A stretch of DNA of 64,000 nt from Desarmillaria ectypa (Eukaryota; Basidiomycota; Agaricomycetes; Agaricales; Physalacriaceae). Made by a program: the position numbers and the translations under genes. Shown here one piece after another: positions 1 through 10,769 of this stretch. The stretch lies in contig JAUDYN010000004.1 of assembly GCA_030407005.1 (NCBI GenBank), positions 992,001 to 1,056,000 on the forward strand, written 5' to 3'. Positions within the stretch are counted from its first letter, which is position 1. Each line of letters begins with the position of its first letter. The notes below the pieces were generated by a model, which saw only the letters and a list, made by a program, of their open reading frames with translations, had not been told where the DNA came from and did no database searches.

Positions 1-99
1 GGACCTGTCCCGTCATGCAAATATCGTAGAAATCCCGTCCAATAATAATCCACCCTTATTACGACCTTTTTCTGATTTTTTTCTCATTCCCTCCACGAC

Positions 100-1628
100 A
101 TGTCTTTACCAGCCAGTCCGACCTTCACTGCTCCTTCTCCCTACTCTTCATCTTCTTCAGTCGATACTCCTCTTGATATCGTGTCCAACGACGAGCAGCA
201 GCATACCGCCGTCGTTGCTTCTGCTATGGCTTCCTACTCACCTTACACTGGCACCGTCCAGCCGATATACACAGGCCAGAACGACCTCGTTTACCCTGAC
301 CAAGATTACTATCACTCCATGATGTCCTGGTCGCCGCCAGTCGCGAAGAAACAGCAGGCGCCGCAAGGCCCGTATCAGCAGCCTCAAATCTCGGCTCATC
401 CGTTGTCGCTCTTCATTCCCAATGGCCACCACCACCATCAGCAGCAGCAGCAATCACCCGTTGACGAATGGCAGTCGCACCAGCAATTCTCCCAGGCACA
501 ATCGCATGCTCTTGGTATGACGCACGTTGGCCATTATGCTCGCGTCAAACAAGAAGATCTCTCTTCGTACCAGACTCAGCAGAATTCTCATGCCCATATG
601 TATGGTCTACAGACTCAGCAGCAGCAGCTTCCTGCGTCGTACACCAACCTTATCGGTAACTACTATGGGCTCCACGAGGGCTACGCCCACCCTTCCGAGC
701 TCTCTCCCACAGACTCGCCCATTTCTCCGCTCCAGATGGAGTACTCTCACAGCCACGATAGCACCTCTGACTCTCATGGTCAGCAACAGCAGATGAGCGT
801 CGTCTGTGACCCGCGATTCGTTTCTGGGGAGCTTCTGCAAGGAGAAGAACGGTCGCACTTGACTGATGGAGATGATGCAGACGCAGAGGGCGACGATGAT
901 GTCGATGCCGAGGGAGATGACGAGGAGGTAGCTGATAATGACGACGATGCGTATGAAGAAGAATTCGATGATGCAGACTACGACGACGACCGGGACGGAG
1001 AATATACTTTGCGCCGCGCAAGGCGCCCCTCTGCTTCTCCTGTTAAACGCGACTTGCGTACTCGCACAGTCTCAGAGCGGTACACCCCTTACGCCTATCC
1101 TTCTCCTACGTACACAAACCCACTCGGTATCAGTACCCGTCCCAGACGTACTATCTCCAACGCTACCGATTCGTCTATTGCATCATCGGAGTCTTCTTCA
1201 TCTGCGTACCCACCACTGCCTTTCCAGGCCCCTCGGCGCCGGTCTCGGTCCACGACGAGTGTCCCAGTCCCGGTCCCAGTCCCGAACCTGACAAAAAAGT
1301 CGCGTGGACGTCGTGTACCTACTATTTCGTCTCTAGAACACTCGCGGCGCGGGGAAGCCGCAGAGGGTGTGAAGGGCGCGAGGATTCATACCTGCAAAGT
1401 CGCAGGTTGCGGCAAGTGCTTCGCTCGAGGCGAGCACTTGAAGAGACATGTTCGTAGCATCCATACTTATGAAAAACGTGGGTTTCTCTTCTTCATCTGC
1501 ACCTCGGCACCATTCTTACAGCCTTCTTTGCAGCGCACAAGTGTCCCTACCCAGGTTGTGGCAAGGACTTTAGCCGCCACGATAATCTCGGTCAACACAT
1601 GCGGGTTCATAAGGATTATCGGGGTTAA
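100..1628 (+). CDS. C2H2 zinc-finger transcription factor, Msn2/Seb1-like
   Basis: This is a nuclear DNA-binding regulator. Two exons (100-1477 and 1534-1628) are joined by a 56-bp GT-AG intron and encode about 490 residues. The N-terminal 300 residues are low complexity: Gln/His runs and Ser/Pro stretches, then a strongly acidic block at about residues 255-300. The C-terminus holds two adjacent C2H2 fingers. The first has C-x4-C and the RGEHLKRHVRSIH helix. The intron sits in the linker, and the second finger (CPYPGCGKDF, then SRHDNLGQHMRVH) is complete only after splicing, with the stop 15 bases later. The EHLKRHVRS and SRxDNLxQH helices are those of yeast Msn2/Msn4 and fungal Seb1 stress regulators, so an STRE-like (AGGGG) target is likely. 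Reading through the intron gives a false longer tail. The family call is solid, but the specific regulon is inference. Confidence 0.9.
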
Positions 1629-3951
1629 TTTTAACCAGCGAATGGGTTTACCACACAGCATACCCTACATTATTTTTTGGATTTTGGTTCTCTTGCCTAC
1701 GTGCTCCCCCTTCGCAGTTTCAAGGTTTGGGTATACCGTTTCGTGGTTGGTTAGTGATTTTTATTGTTTATTATTATACATTCAACATACACGTCGTACG
1801 CATCCTCTCTTTATTCCCCATCGCTCCCTTAGTTTTTCTGTAGTTTAAAAATCCTACTTGGCCGTCTCTACTTAGACCGGTACCGGTTTGTTATTATCAT
1901 ACGTAGTATATTACCTACATACTTGTTTTTCTAGTGTATCACGGTTATCAATAAATGCCAACCAGTCAATCATACTGCCTGCTTGACGCCGATCGTGCCT
2001 TGCGTTCGAATCGGCATTGGAGAGCGCAAATCAACAACACTGGCAAGCCTGAGCTTTGCTTTGGAATATGGGATATATCATACACAGGCACTAACGCTCG
2101 GTTTTTGTCATGACGACTTCAGATGGACGGGTGCGGATGGTCCACAAGGCACGAAAAGGCAGGATCCGAGTGAAGAAATGTGAAATATGATGTTTTGTTG
2201 GGTGTTGGACGGAGATGGGGCTGTACTCATGATCGTTCGACTGGAGCAGGTCCCAGGAGGGGATGCACCCGACTGAGGCTAGGCGAGTTCGGAGGCGTTG
2301 GTAATCATGATTCGAAACGCTGGTCCTTATCTTGCATTCATGATTCATGTGTTCCGCTATCATCAGAGGCCTTTTACCCGGACGGAAGAATAGTTCAACA
2401 TAGAAGGAACATGTAATTTGACATGGTATTTTTTTCTGCTCCCCGAATTGTAGATCCAAGCGGATATTTCGGAATATAGTGAACGTTTGTACATGACGGA
2501 ATTCTCGGTCTCCAGATAACACCCCGAATCAGAGTCCGAGATGTGAAAGAGTCTGGAGCGTTGGGGATGGGTCGAATTTGTGCCAGTTTATTAGCCGGGC
2601 TTGAGGAAGGTGGTTCCTGGGCGGAGTCTGTGCGAGCGCATCAGCGCGCTCGGGAAAATGAAATACAGTGAGGTCTGAAAGAAATTTATTAACGTTGAAT
2701 CTTGCTACTAGAGTTTGAAGCCAAATTGTTTAGAATATCAGGCGAAGTTAAATCTCCGGGGCGCACTGGCCATTTGTGCGTTGAGGGCAGATCTGTGTGT
2801 CGGTTTGGCTTAGTGCGAGATCGAACGAAGGGGAATTTGAAAGAGAGTAGCCAGTCTACGTACCTCTTCTGAGAATCTGCGACAAATCTCCACCCCGGCG
2901 CCATTTTTATTAGTTGAGGACTCGGAAAATGTTTGCAATACGCACCTGTCGCGACTGCTGATTATCTTGTCTGAGTTATGAAGTGTTGTAAAGTTTGGCA
3001 GATGGAAACTCACTAAGGGTAATTTGCAACGGCTGAAAGGGATTGACAATGGATGTCTTTTGCGTAAGTCCAAAGTGATGCATGATGGCCTGCTTCCCCT
3101 TCAGTTCTGGGTTTCAGAAGCTGTGGAAACATGTCCCCATGATGATGTTTGGGACGGAGGTATGGGACACTAGACTTTTTCTGTTATGAGGGTAAGTTCC
3201 GATGTTTTGATGGTGTTGAATAAAAGACAAATGCACTTTTGACAAGACAGACAGACAGCCCGCTATTATTATTGTCTGTAACGACGAATCGGGACCGACA
3301 TATAGTTGGAGCCAAAAGAGAACGTCATATATATTGTTTTGTGCACGGCTTTTGCTAAGCTACCACTTTGTTGTAGATATTTTGGGATCATATTCAGTAC
3401 ACAGAGCCGTTGCCCAAGTCGAGCGTGAAATCCATTTTAATTTTGATATTCAATGATAGTTGTGATGGGCCTTTTGATGATCAGATAGCGAGATCTATCG
3501 CGGTATCCTAGTAGATAAAGATGTTTTTCACCAGGTTCTCCAATCTGGAGCCGTTAGATCTATCATAGGTTCAGACACAAAAAGACGCAACGCAGTACCA
3601 CATGATATCTAGGATCTGAGTCGCCCACAATCAAGATGCACTGCCAGAGCTGCCAGTAGTACGCCAGTGGTCACGCTGTAAGGAAAATGACAGACGTCGT
3701 TTCAAACTTTAATGGCCCCGACCGACCCCAATACCTTTTTGCCCGATTTTTTGTCGCGTAGTTGTGGCTGGATCTGTAGATAAACAGTAAAGTCCAGATT
3801 AGGAAGAGTGGCGCGGAATTGATCCGAAGTTCTATTTCTGGAATCAACGCCCTTCTTCCTTCATCACTTCCACTTGCAGGCCAAGTTTTTTTGTTCATTT
3901 TTTTTTCATCGCTCTGGAAGCATTACATCCTACAGAACAAGCACATTCTAT
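1629..3951. other. Long intergenic region without a supported gene
   Basis: This 2.3-kb stretch separates the C2H2 gene from the Ser-rich membrane protein gene. Open frames on either strand are short, lack family resemblance and do not join through plausible introns. A short GACA run lies near 3245-3260. It probably holds the 3' UTR of the upstream gene and an extended promoter or 5' leader for the downstream gene. Confidence 0.5.
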
Positions 3952-5766
3952 ATGCCTCACATCAATTCCTACCATACGCGACTTCAGTCTCGCGCCAACT
4001 TTGTTCTTGACCCTAACGGGCAGATGTCTGTGGTCTCTGAAGGAGACGCTCAGGGCGCGTTCCAGTATCCATCGAGTATTTCAACGCCTTTGTCGAGCTC
4101 TACGTCTTTGGCGAGTACGAGTTTGAGCGCGACGACGGCTTCGACGAGTTCTGTGATCAGTCCAACCACGCCTAGTTCTTCCAGCTCTGTAGTGACCTCA
4201 TCTTCGTCGCTTTCAGTGGACTCTTTATCTTCGTCGTCATCTTCCTTTTCGTCGAGCTCGGATTCATCCTCAGCGAGCGTGTCAGTATTTTCTTCGATGA
4301 ACGTGTCTTCTGCGGCTATAACCTCGGCTTCTTCATCGACGGAAAGTCTCAAAGCGACTCCGACAAGCTCATTTCCATCTACGACTGATACAGCCTCTAC
4401 TACGTCTCCTGTACTAGCTTCACAGATTGTGTCGCCATCCGGTACAAATTATGCTACTGTCTCAACTCACAGTCCGCCTTTCTTTGTTGGGATCGTCTTT
4501 GGAACTATTGTCGCTATCGCCATTCTTGCAGCTCTTGTGGCGTGGCATTTTCGTTTGAAGAGCAATCGCAGGAAGCAAGATAAACTCTTTAGGGATGTTG
4601 CCTGGGCTAATAATGACGTACTGGAAGACGGGCAGGCGAACGGCGGTCTCTGGGAGCCAAGAGGTGATCGTGACGTCGGAGAGCCCAAGAGGGATGACAG
4701 CTTCATTGGACATCCTACCTTGTTGACGACGGAAGGGCTAGGCGCGTCGGTGAGCAACGCACTGGCTTCACCATTATGGTCTATGCCACCTCCACCACCT
4801 CCGGTTGCAGCGGCTTATCCTTATCGACTCTCACCGGTTCCTTCAATACGAGCTACGCCTGTCCCTATTTTGCGTGACAGCATTGCGTATCCATTGCCTA
4901 TTCCTTCCCAGAACGTACTTCCTCTGCCTGAAGCCTCGTTTCGCACAGCAAGTCCTCACTCTTTTGCGTCGCTTCAGGTCCTCACGAGAGAATCAAGCGT
5001 AGCACCAAGTTCCCTAGCATGTCCTTCTACTGCACACGCATCATCATACAACTCACGGACGGAACTTCTCCCTCCAGAATTTGGTACGCCAAGACAAGCC
5101 ATGGATCGGCCGAGGTTCCTGAGTCTAGAGAGCGGACGGGGGCTGAGAGTGCCGTGGCGAAGACCAGACTCGGGACAGGGCGGATGGATCAATATGGACT
5201 CGATGGGAGCGCATCACGAGGCGATGGAAACCAATAATCAAGATCCTGCTGCTGCTATCCAAGATCCAAATGTCGGCGGATGGACTGCATCTTTGAGGGC
5301 GAATATTATGAATGCTCTGGGTAGCGTCATGCCTGCCTCTTCTCCCTGGATACCCGCTTCGGACCATCTGACGCCTGCGCCTCTGACGAGGAAGGAGAAA
5401 GCCGAAGAGCAACAAGAACAATGGAAGATATTTTTCGGGGGAGAGCTGATCGGGGATCCAGATTGGGCTTCTGATGTAGAGGCAAAGTTTGATTCGGATG
5501 TCACTGTTTCGCGCACGGGCACACTGGCAGATTACAAGGGAGGTGATCACGCGTTTTCACCGGACCTGTCGAGGGAGACAATGGTCGTTCAGCGTCAGTC
5601 CGCGTCCAGGGCCGGGTCGGTTGTTAGTGCGAGGTACCCTAAGAAGGTCAAGGTGACACGGTTGGGTTCAAGTGCCAGTGGGTATTCAGTGAAGAGTACA
5701 CTGACGGACGGGGAGGAAGCTGTTCGGCGGGCGTTGGCAGAAAGGCGAAAGGGGCACGATTCGTAG
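3952..5766 (+). CDS. Ser/Thr-rich single-pass membrane protein, sensor-like
   Basis: One uninterrupted frame encodes about 604 residues from the ATG at 3952. An in-frame ATG at 3874 would add 26 residues. Residues 30-150 are almost all Ser/Thr with Ala and Val, a typical O-mannosylated stalk. One hydrophobic segment follows (about residues 177-200, FFVGIVFGTIVAIAILAALV) and then a basic stop-transfer sequence (HFRLKSNRRK). The remaining 400 residues are a Pro-rich, probably cytoplasmic tail without a recognised domain. The layout resembles wall-stress sensors of the Mid2/Wsc type and the many basidiomycete proteins of that shape. No WSC Cys domain is present, and no clear signal peptide is visible at either start, so an upstream exon with the signal peptide may be missing. 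The function is inferred from architecture only. Confidence 0.72.
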   Translation: MPHINSYHTRLQSRANFVLDPNGQMSVVSEGDAQGAFQYPSSISTPLSSSTSLASTSLSATTASTSSVISPTTPSSSSSVVTSSSSLSVDSLSSSSSSFSSSSDSSSASVSVFSSMNVSSAAITSASSSTESLKATPTSSFPSTTDTASTTSPVLASQIVSPSGTNYATVSTHSPPFFVGIVFGTIVAIAILAALVAWHFRLKSNRRKQDKLFRDVAWANNDVLEDGQANGGLWEPRGDRDVGEPKRDDSFIGHPTLLTTEGLGASVSNALASPLWSMPPPPPPVAAAYPYRLSPVPSIRATPVPILRDSIAYPLPIPSQNVLPLPEASFRTASPHSFASLQVLTRESSVAPSSLACPSTAHASSYNSRTELLPPEFGTPRQAMDRPRFLSLESGRGLRVPWRRPDSGQGGWINMDSMGAHHEAMETNNQDPAAAIQDPNVGGWTASLRANIMNALGSVMPASSPWIPASDHLTPAPLTRKEKAEEQQEQWKIFFGGELIGDPDWASDVEAKFDSDVTVSRTGTLADYKGGDHAFSPDLSRETMVVQRQSASRAGSVVSARYPKKVKVTRLGSSASGYSVKSTLTDGEEAVRRALAERRKGHDS

Positions 5767-6088
5767 TCTATTAGCATAAAAAATGATAACAGAAATTTCG
5801 GAGAGTTCCGATTGAAAATAACATATGGAAAGGACTATGACTCGTTTTGACAGGTAGAAGTGCCCGGAAATAAGCCGTACAGTATGGTTTATTAATTTGG
5901 GTCAGCAAGAGGCTGCACAGAGCCAAGAAAGGAGGAGAAATGGAAGACATTTTGAGAAAGGTGGATACGTTGGAAGTTTCCTTTTTTGGAAGTCAGATGT
6001 AAAGTACCGGAAATTCAGAACGGCAATCGAAAGTGGGATTCGGTGTTGACCTCTGCTCCGAAAAAGGCAACTTCCAGCAAAGACAACG
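5767..6088. other. Intergenic, promoter of the HPC2-like gene
   Basis: These 322 bases hold the 3' end of the membrane-protein gene and the promoter and leader of the next gene on the same strand. No open frame or repeat of note was seen. Confidence 0.5.
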
Positions 6089-7821
6089 ATGATGTCGGAC
6101 GGCGGCGACATTGAAATGCGCTCGTCGTCGTTGTCGCCAGCGCCTCAACAGCCTCCGTCATCGCCAGAGCCGACGGAGACAGAGCCGGCACCACCGCCTG
6201 TACCACCACCGGCGCCGGTCGAGTCGACGCCCAAGAAACCTCGCAGCAAACACCATTCACCGACACCGCCTCCTCCGCCGCCTCCTCCGCCCCTCCAGAC
6301 GATCCGCCTGGATATCATGCTCGGGGGCCCAGCAGACTACGAAGTCGATATCGCCATGATGGCCCTCGCAGCAGGCCAGAGAGTCGACGTACCAGTGCCA
6401 GAGGACAAGGCGGACACAAGTGAAAGCGAACCTGAGCCTGAACCGGAAGGAGAGATGACTTCCTTGTTCAAGAGGAAAAAGGTGCCTCATTTATTTTATT
6501 TCACTTCACATTTGCTGAGGAACGCTACAGAGGAAGAGCTACGCCCAGGAATACTACGATACTAACGATCCTTTTATTGACGACTCTGAGCTTGCAATTG
6601 ATGAGCGCAAGTTTTTTGCTCAGACGAAACAGCGTGGATTCTATGTTTCTTCTGGTCAGGTTGCCTTGCTCAAGGATACTCCCAAGGAAAAGTACGTCGT
6701 CGTCGTCGTCGCCACTGACTGATAATTGGCTGAACCGAGTCTAGACCTCCGATGAAACCGCGCTCCAAATTGGTCCCGAACCTTGTCACCAAATCCGAAG
6801 ACGGCTCCCGCGACTCTCCCATCGCACTCTACTCCGATTCTGAGAGCGCCGCCCAGGATCCCTCACAGACAGCGCAGACGGGGCAGAAGAGGAAACGGTA
6901 TATCAGCGTCGTGGAGAATGGCAAGAAGCGCAAGGTCGTGGATGTCACGTCCTTTGATCCCAAGCTGCAGGAATCCATCGAGGAGCTCAAGGTTGCGATA
7001 GCTGCGGAGGACTGGACCAACAAGGGAAAGTTCCCGCCAAATATCAAGCCTATCCTCGCCAAAGTCGCACTCAGAGCCGTCGAGCTTAACGAGTACGATG
7101 ATCATTTCTTTAATCTCATGCCTACTCTATTTCCTTACAACAAGTTTACCATGACCGTGAGTCTGCATCCTGAAGTGTTGATAACTCGACTGACGCATGG
7201 CTGTTAGAAACTGATCAAACGGACAATCTTTGCTGACCATACGGCTATGCTTGCCAAACGTCAAGAGCTTCTCTTAGAGGAACTAGCCAAGCAAGCAAAG
7301 GCAGGCTTCCCCAAGGCTGAGGAGGACTGGCAGCATGCTGTGACCGTGTGGGATAGGCGGCAGGAGAGGCAGCGCTTGGAGGCCTCGTCAGAGACACCTG
7401 GGACACGACCGCCTACTGAGGAACGTGACCGGGAAGGATCACCGCATCCTCCAGGCGAGGGTGGGTCTAACGAAGGCACAAAAGAGCCCCAACCGCCGCA
7501 TAAGAAGTATAGGATGACTGAGAGCATGAAGAATATTGTGTGGGAGCTCGTGTTGTTGAGCAATGAGTGTTGTAGGCTGGAGAACGAGAAGAAGTGGGTG
7601 TGTTCTTTTGTCCTGAGCCTTGTATGTACTGACTTTTCGCGCCTTGCAGTCAACTGGAGGGTTCGATTATTCAAGTGTCTGAGCAAGGACTCAGAAAGGT
7701 CTTGTATCAGAAGATCGTTGCAGCCTATCCAGAGGGGTGGATGTCGAGTGGTCAGATTAGTCGGGACGTATCTGCCATGAAGAAGAGGCTCGAGCGAGAA
7801 GCTATGGAGACTGGAGAATAA
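6089..7821 (+). CDS. HPC2: HIR histone chaperone subunit, Hpc2/ubinuclein family
   Basis: This is a nuclear subunit of the HIR/HIRA complex, which deposits H3-H4 outside replication. Five exons (6089-6481, 6531-6691, 6745-7156, 7208-7593, 7650-7821) keep phase through four introns of 49-56 bp and give 507 residues. The N-terminal 100 residues are Pro-rich. The Hpc2-related domain spans the first and second introns: YAQEYYDTNDPFIDDSEL, then a KFFAQTKQRGFYVSSG stretch, the Asp-rich H3-H4-binding core of UBN1/Hpc2. The second half (from FADHTAMLAKRQELL to the end) matches the ubinuclein middle domain, with a long charged linker in it. The second intron contains a short GTC repeat. The gene converges on the GEN1 gene, with 285 bp between the stops. 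The identification rests on both family domains being present in order. Confidence 0.9.
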
Positions 7822-8106
7822 TCAAGCTCCCTCTCCTCCTTCCTGTTTTCCTTTTTTTTTTCTTTTCTTTTTCTTTCTTTTACTTTATAGTCGCTACTCT
7901 ATCATCATCGGTTATTACTGTGGTATACACTTCCTCGCTGTCCTCCCTGCTTCGTTTTTGTTAATTACAATTGGGTACATATATGTCTCAATACGTCTCT
8001 CACTAACTCTGTCTGTATATGTGTATGGGTTGTTTATTCATGCTATTTAACTTGAAGATGGCCGAGATAATGGTAGGAAATACATAATAAATATCGAGGT
8101 CGTATA

Positions 8107-9963
8107 TCAACGCCTGGCACGTGCACGGGCGGCAAGGAGGGGGTGTGTATGGACGACTGGCGGTACAATCTTTTGCTTGACCTCTGCCTCCTCCTCTGAA
8201 GAGGACGAAATCTCGATGACATCCGGTCGTCGCCGTACATCGGGACTAGAGCTCTCGGGGGAAGGGGTGCGTGGGGGAATCGGAGCATCGTCATCAGAGG
8301 AGAGATGTAGGATAATAAGGCTGTCATCGTCGTCATCGTCGTCATTATGTGGTGCAGTACACAACACGTCATCGTCATCACTAAACGATGCCGAGAATGG
8401 TCGTGGCTGCAAGGAAGGAGATGCCGTGTTGGCTACGGGTGAATCCTTTAGAGCATTCATTAATTTCTGTCCTTTATTCGTCGAAGAGTTATTCTTGATC
8501 CTGGACTTTACTTTTGGTTTCTCATCACCTTCTCCTCCATTCTTCTTTCGGCCCTTTGGCGCCCTCTTCTCCTTCTTCTTCTTCCTCAGTACCTCTTCAT
8601 AAGATTCGACAAGCTCCAGTTTGGCTTGACGTACAAGCACTGCAGGTAACCAAATTCGAAGGGGCTCAAGCGGGTCTACATGGCCTCTTTTCTTCCCTTC
8701 TTCGTCACTGCTGACCTCCCACTCTTCATCATCAGGGCGTCGGATACCCTTCACTCCTGCCTCTGCTAGCTTCACGAGGACTGAAGGATCGACTTCGACG
8801 CGGTACTCGGGTATTTTGTCAGTCGAATGATGTTCCCGCTTCGAGTGTATCTTCTTCATCCACCCATCTCCCGGGACTGGTTGATCCCCACTGAACAGCG
8901 TAAACACATTTTCTCGGTCATCATCAAGGATGTATCGTCGTAAAGTGCGAAGTGCAATACCCGGCCATATGAGTGTTCTGAAACGCTTGATGATCAAGTC
9001 TTTGAACCCCCACTCGAAATAGAATTCACAGAGGCCACTCAGGCCAGGTATTTGGGGTTCCTTGTTTGTCCAAGAGATATTCGCATAGTAATCGGGCTTT
9101 CCCTCTGAACGAGAAGTGACGGGATGGGTATAGGCGAGTAGAATGTCGATGTTGGGGAATGATTCTGGTACCGACTTGGCTAATGCGACCATCTTACGAC
9201 CGATACACCGATGTGAGTCGGTGCAAAGTTCTTCTTTGAGATTTGTGCGCCAGGTGGTAAGAAAAGCGGGAAGCTCAGAACGGGGGAGGGTAGTGGCTGC
9301 TTTGTATAGAGATGCAGCAAGGCCAGCACGGGCAAGGGCATAGGCTGTTTTGATGCCACAGCTAGGTAGGCCAGCTTCGCAGTAGTCACCTCCTGAGCAC
9401 AAGGCAATGAGGATGAGGTCAGCTCGACTGGGCTCAATATCTGTGCAGACGCGCACATGTGTTCGTTTCTCGTCACTGGAGTGAGTAGAAGACGGATTCC
9501 GGATGACTGTGTGTGCGCCAAAAACAAAGGTATCGACATCGTCGCTGAGAACGCCGTCGATGATACCAGTAGTGTTGAGATATGCCAGTTCTGCCTCTGC
9601 TTCTCCAGGTGCAGTTCGCCACTCGAAGCCAAACGCCTCGATAATAGCTTTCATGCCTGTCGTCAACTTATTAGCAGTCCTGTTGATCTTCTTCCCTCTC
9701 TTCCAATTTGGTCTCTTGGGCCCATCAAATATGAATAACGGTAGTATGGGGTACTTGAGCAGGGTAGCGCAGCGAAAGAATAGAGTGCGTAGCTGAGGAT
9801 TCTCCCCCTCTTTCCCATAATCGGCGTGAAAAAACCAAATGGACGCGTCGATGCCCAAGCGGTAACCGCGATGAGGTTTGGAGAATTCTGTTAGCGATAG
9901 GGCAGCAAGAGAAATTGTCTTTGACGACGAGTCCAGCAGTGACCAGAGGCCTGCGACGCCCAT
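8107..9963 (-). CDS. GEN1: XPG/Rad2-family structure-specific nuclease, GEN1/Yen1-like
   Basis: This is a Holliday-junction and flap endonuclease. A single exon encodes 618 residues. The N-terminal nuclease region begins MGVAGLW, followed by the catalytic acidic motifs of the XPG-N and XPG-I halves: GIDASIWFF, FDGPKRP, APGEAEAELAYL and SDDVDTFVFGA. A helix-hairpin-helix segment (CSGGDYCEAGLPSCGIKTA, about residues 190-210) follows. The two halves lie close together, as in GEN1 and FEN1, without the long XPG spacer. A basic Lys-rich block (about residues 455-490), a poly-Asp run and a Ser/acidic tail follow. The tail carries two SUMO-interacting-type motifs (LIIL near 8308-8319, VIEI near 8209-8220), each followed by Ser/acidic residues. 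Lack of introns is unusual here, since most neighbours have several. Family assignment is firm. GEN1 rather than another XPG-like member is likely from length and tail. Confidence 0.9.
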   Translation of the reverse strand: MGVAGLWSLLDSSSKTISLAALSLTEFSKPHRGYRLGIDASIWFFHADYGKEGENPQLRTLFFRCATLLKYPILPLFIFDGPKRPNWKRGKKINRTANKLTTGMKAIIEAFGFEWRTAPGEAEAELAYLNTTGIIDGVLSDDVDTFVFGAHTVIRNPSSTHSSDEKRTHVRVCTDIEPSRADLILIALCSGGDYCEAGLPSCGIKTAYALARAGLAASLYKAATTLPRSELPAFLTTWRTNLKEELCTDSHRCIGRKMVALAKSVPESFPNIDILLAYTHPVTSRSEGKPDYYANISWTNKEPQIPGLSGLCEFYFEWGFKDLIIKRFRTLIWPGIALRTLRRYILDDDRENVFTLFSGDQPVPGDGWMKKIHSKREHHSTDKIPEYRVEVDPSVLVKLAEAGVKGIRRPDDEEWEVSSDEEGKKRGHVDPLEPLRIWLPAVLVRQAKLELVESYEEVLRKKKKEKRAPKGRKKNGGEGDEKPKVKSRIKNNSSTNKGQKLMNALKDSPVANTASPSLQPRPFSASFSDDDDVLCTAPHNDDDDDDDSLIILHLSSDDDAPIPPRTPSPESSSPDVRRRPDVIEISSSSEEEAEVKQKIVPPVVHTHPLLAARARARR

Positions 9964-10769
9964 GATGGTGAGAAATCAGGTTGGATTTGAGGGACGCGAT
10001 GGTGAGCACGTGATAGCTCCTCGACCCGGATACTCGGACCGAACGAGCTGGACCCTATTCTACGTACTTGAACACACACCGTCTGTCTTATTACAGCTAC
10101 TCACCTCACAGAGTTGAGTTTCGGTGCGTCGCACAAGCATGTCGTCCTGCATCGGGAGCTCGACATATTCGCTCTTGGATACCAACACACCGGCCTGGGC
10201 TGGATAAAGTATTCAACTGACTTCAGGGGTGCTCTTGAGGAGACGAGTGTCATTGATGAAGCCGTGGCTTGTAATATTGACTGTAAAATCTAGCTAGCTC
10301 ATACATTTCCATGTAATGCAGATATTTATACCCGCGCCCCGTACCCTTCGTAGTGCCGCGTTTCTGTTTCCCAACCAATTTTAACGTCCTGCCCGATGTC
10401 AGTCATTCCTTTGATGCTCAGATGTAAGCGTAGAATAACTGCATATACCCCAGAATTGTTAGTGACCAATGGTTCATAGACCCGAGGTGGCTCAGCGACG
10501 TCCTTGCTGCCTTTACTCCTTACGATATGGTCATGAATAACAGGGTGTTGGAGCATTACTCTGTCTCCAAAACATGTGCGTACCTGAATGTAGACTCTGG
10601 GAGTGAGCAGGCAGACGCTGTGTTCAGGATACGGAATGATTTTCCTTGCATATACAACGACAAAGACAAACGTTCAAGTTTCCCCGAAGAAATCAACACC
10701 AACTAAGATTCTGATGCATAGTGTTATTGTTACAAGACAAGGAATAAACGATAGTACAAAATTGCAATA
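9964..10769. other. Intergenic between acyl-CoA dehydrogenase 3' end and GEN1 promoter
   Basis: These 800 bases separate two minus-strand genes. A minus-strand open frame (about 10326-10556, 76 codons) with possible flanking splice sites is the best coding candidate, but it has no recognisable family. The part next to 9963 must include the GEN1 promoter. Confidence 0.4.

Noticed and set aside
1478..1848. Long C-terminal extension of the C2H2 factor
   Set aside because: It arises from reading through an intron. Splicing gives a perfect second zinc finger and an early stop.
2000..2015. GTTCGAATC resembling a tRNA B box
   Set aside because: No A box, acceptor stem or cloverleaf could be drawn around it.
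4050..4352. Acidic minus-strand frame of 100 codons
   Set aside because: It is the reverse reading of the Ser-rich repeats in the membrane-protein gene.
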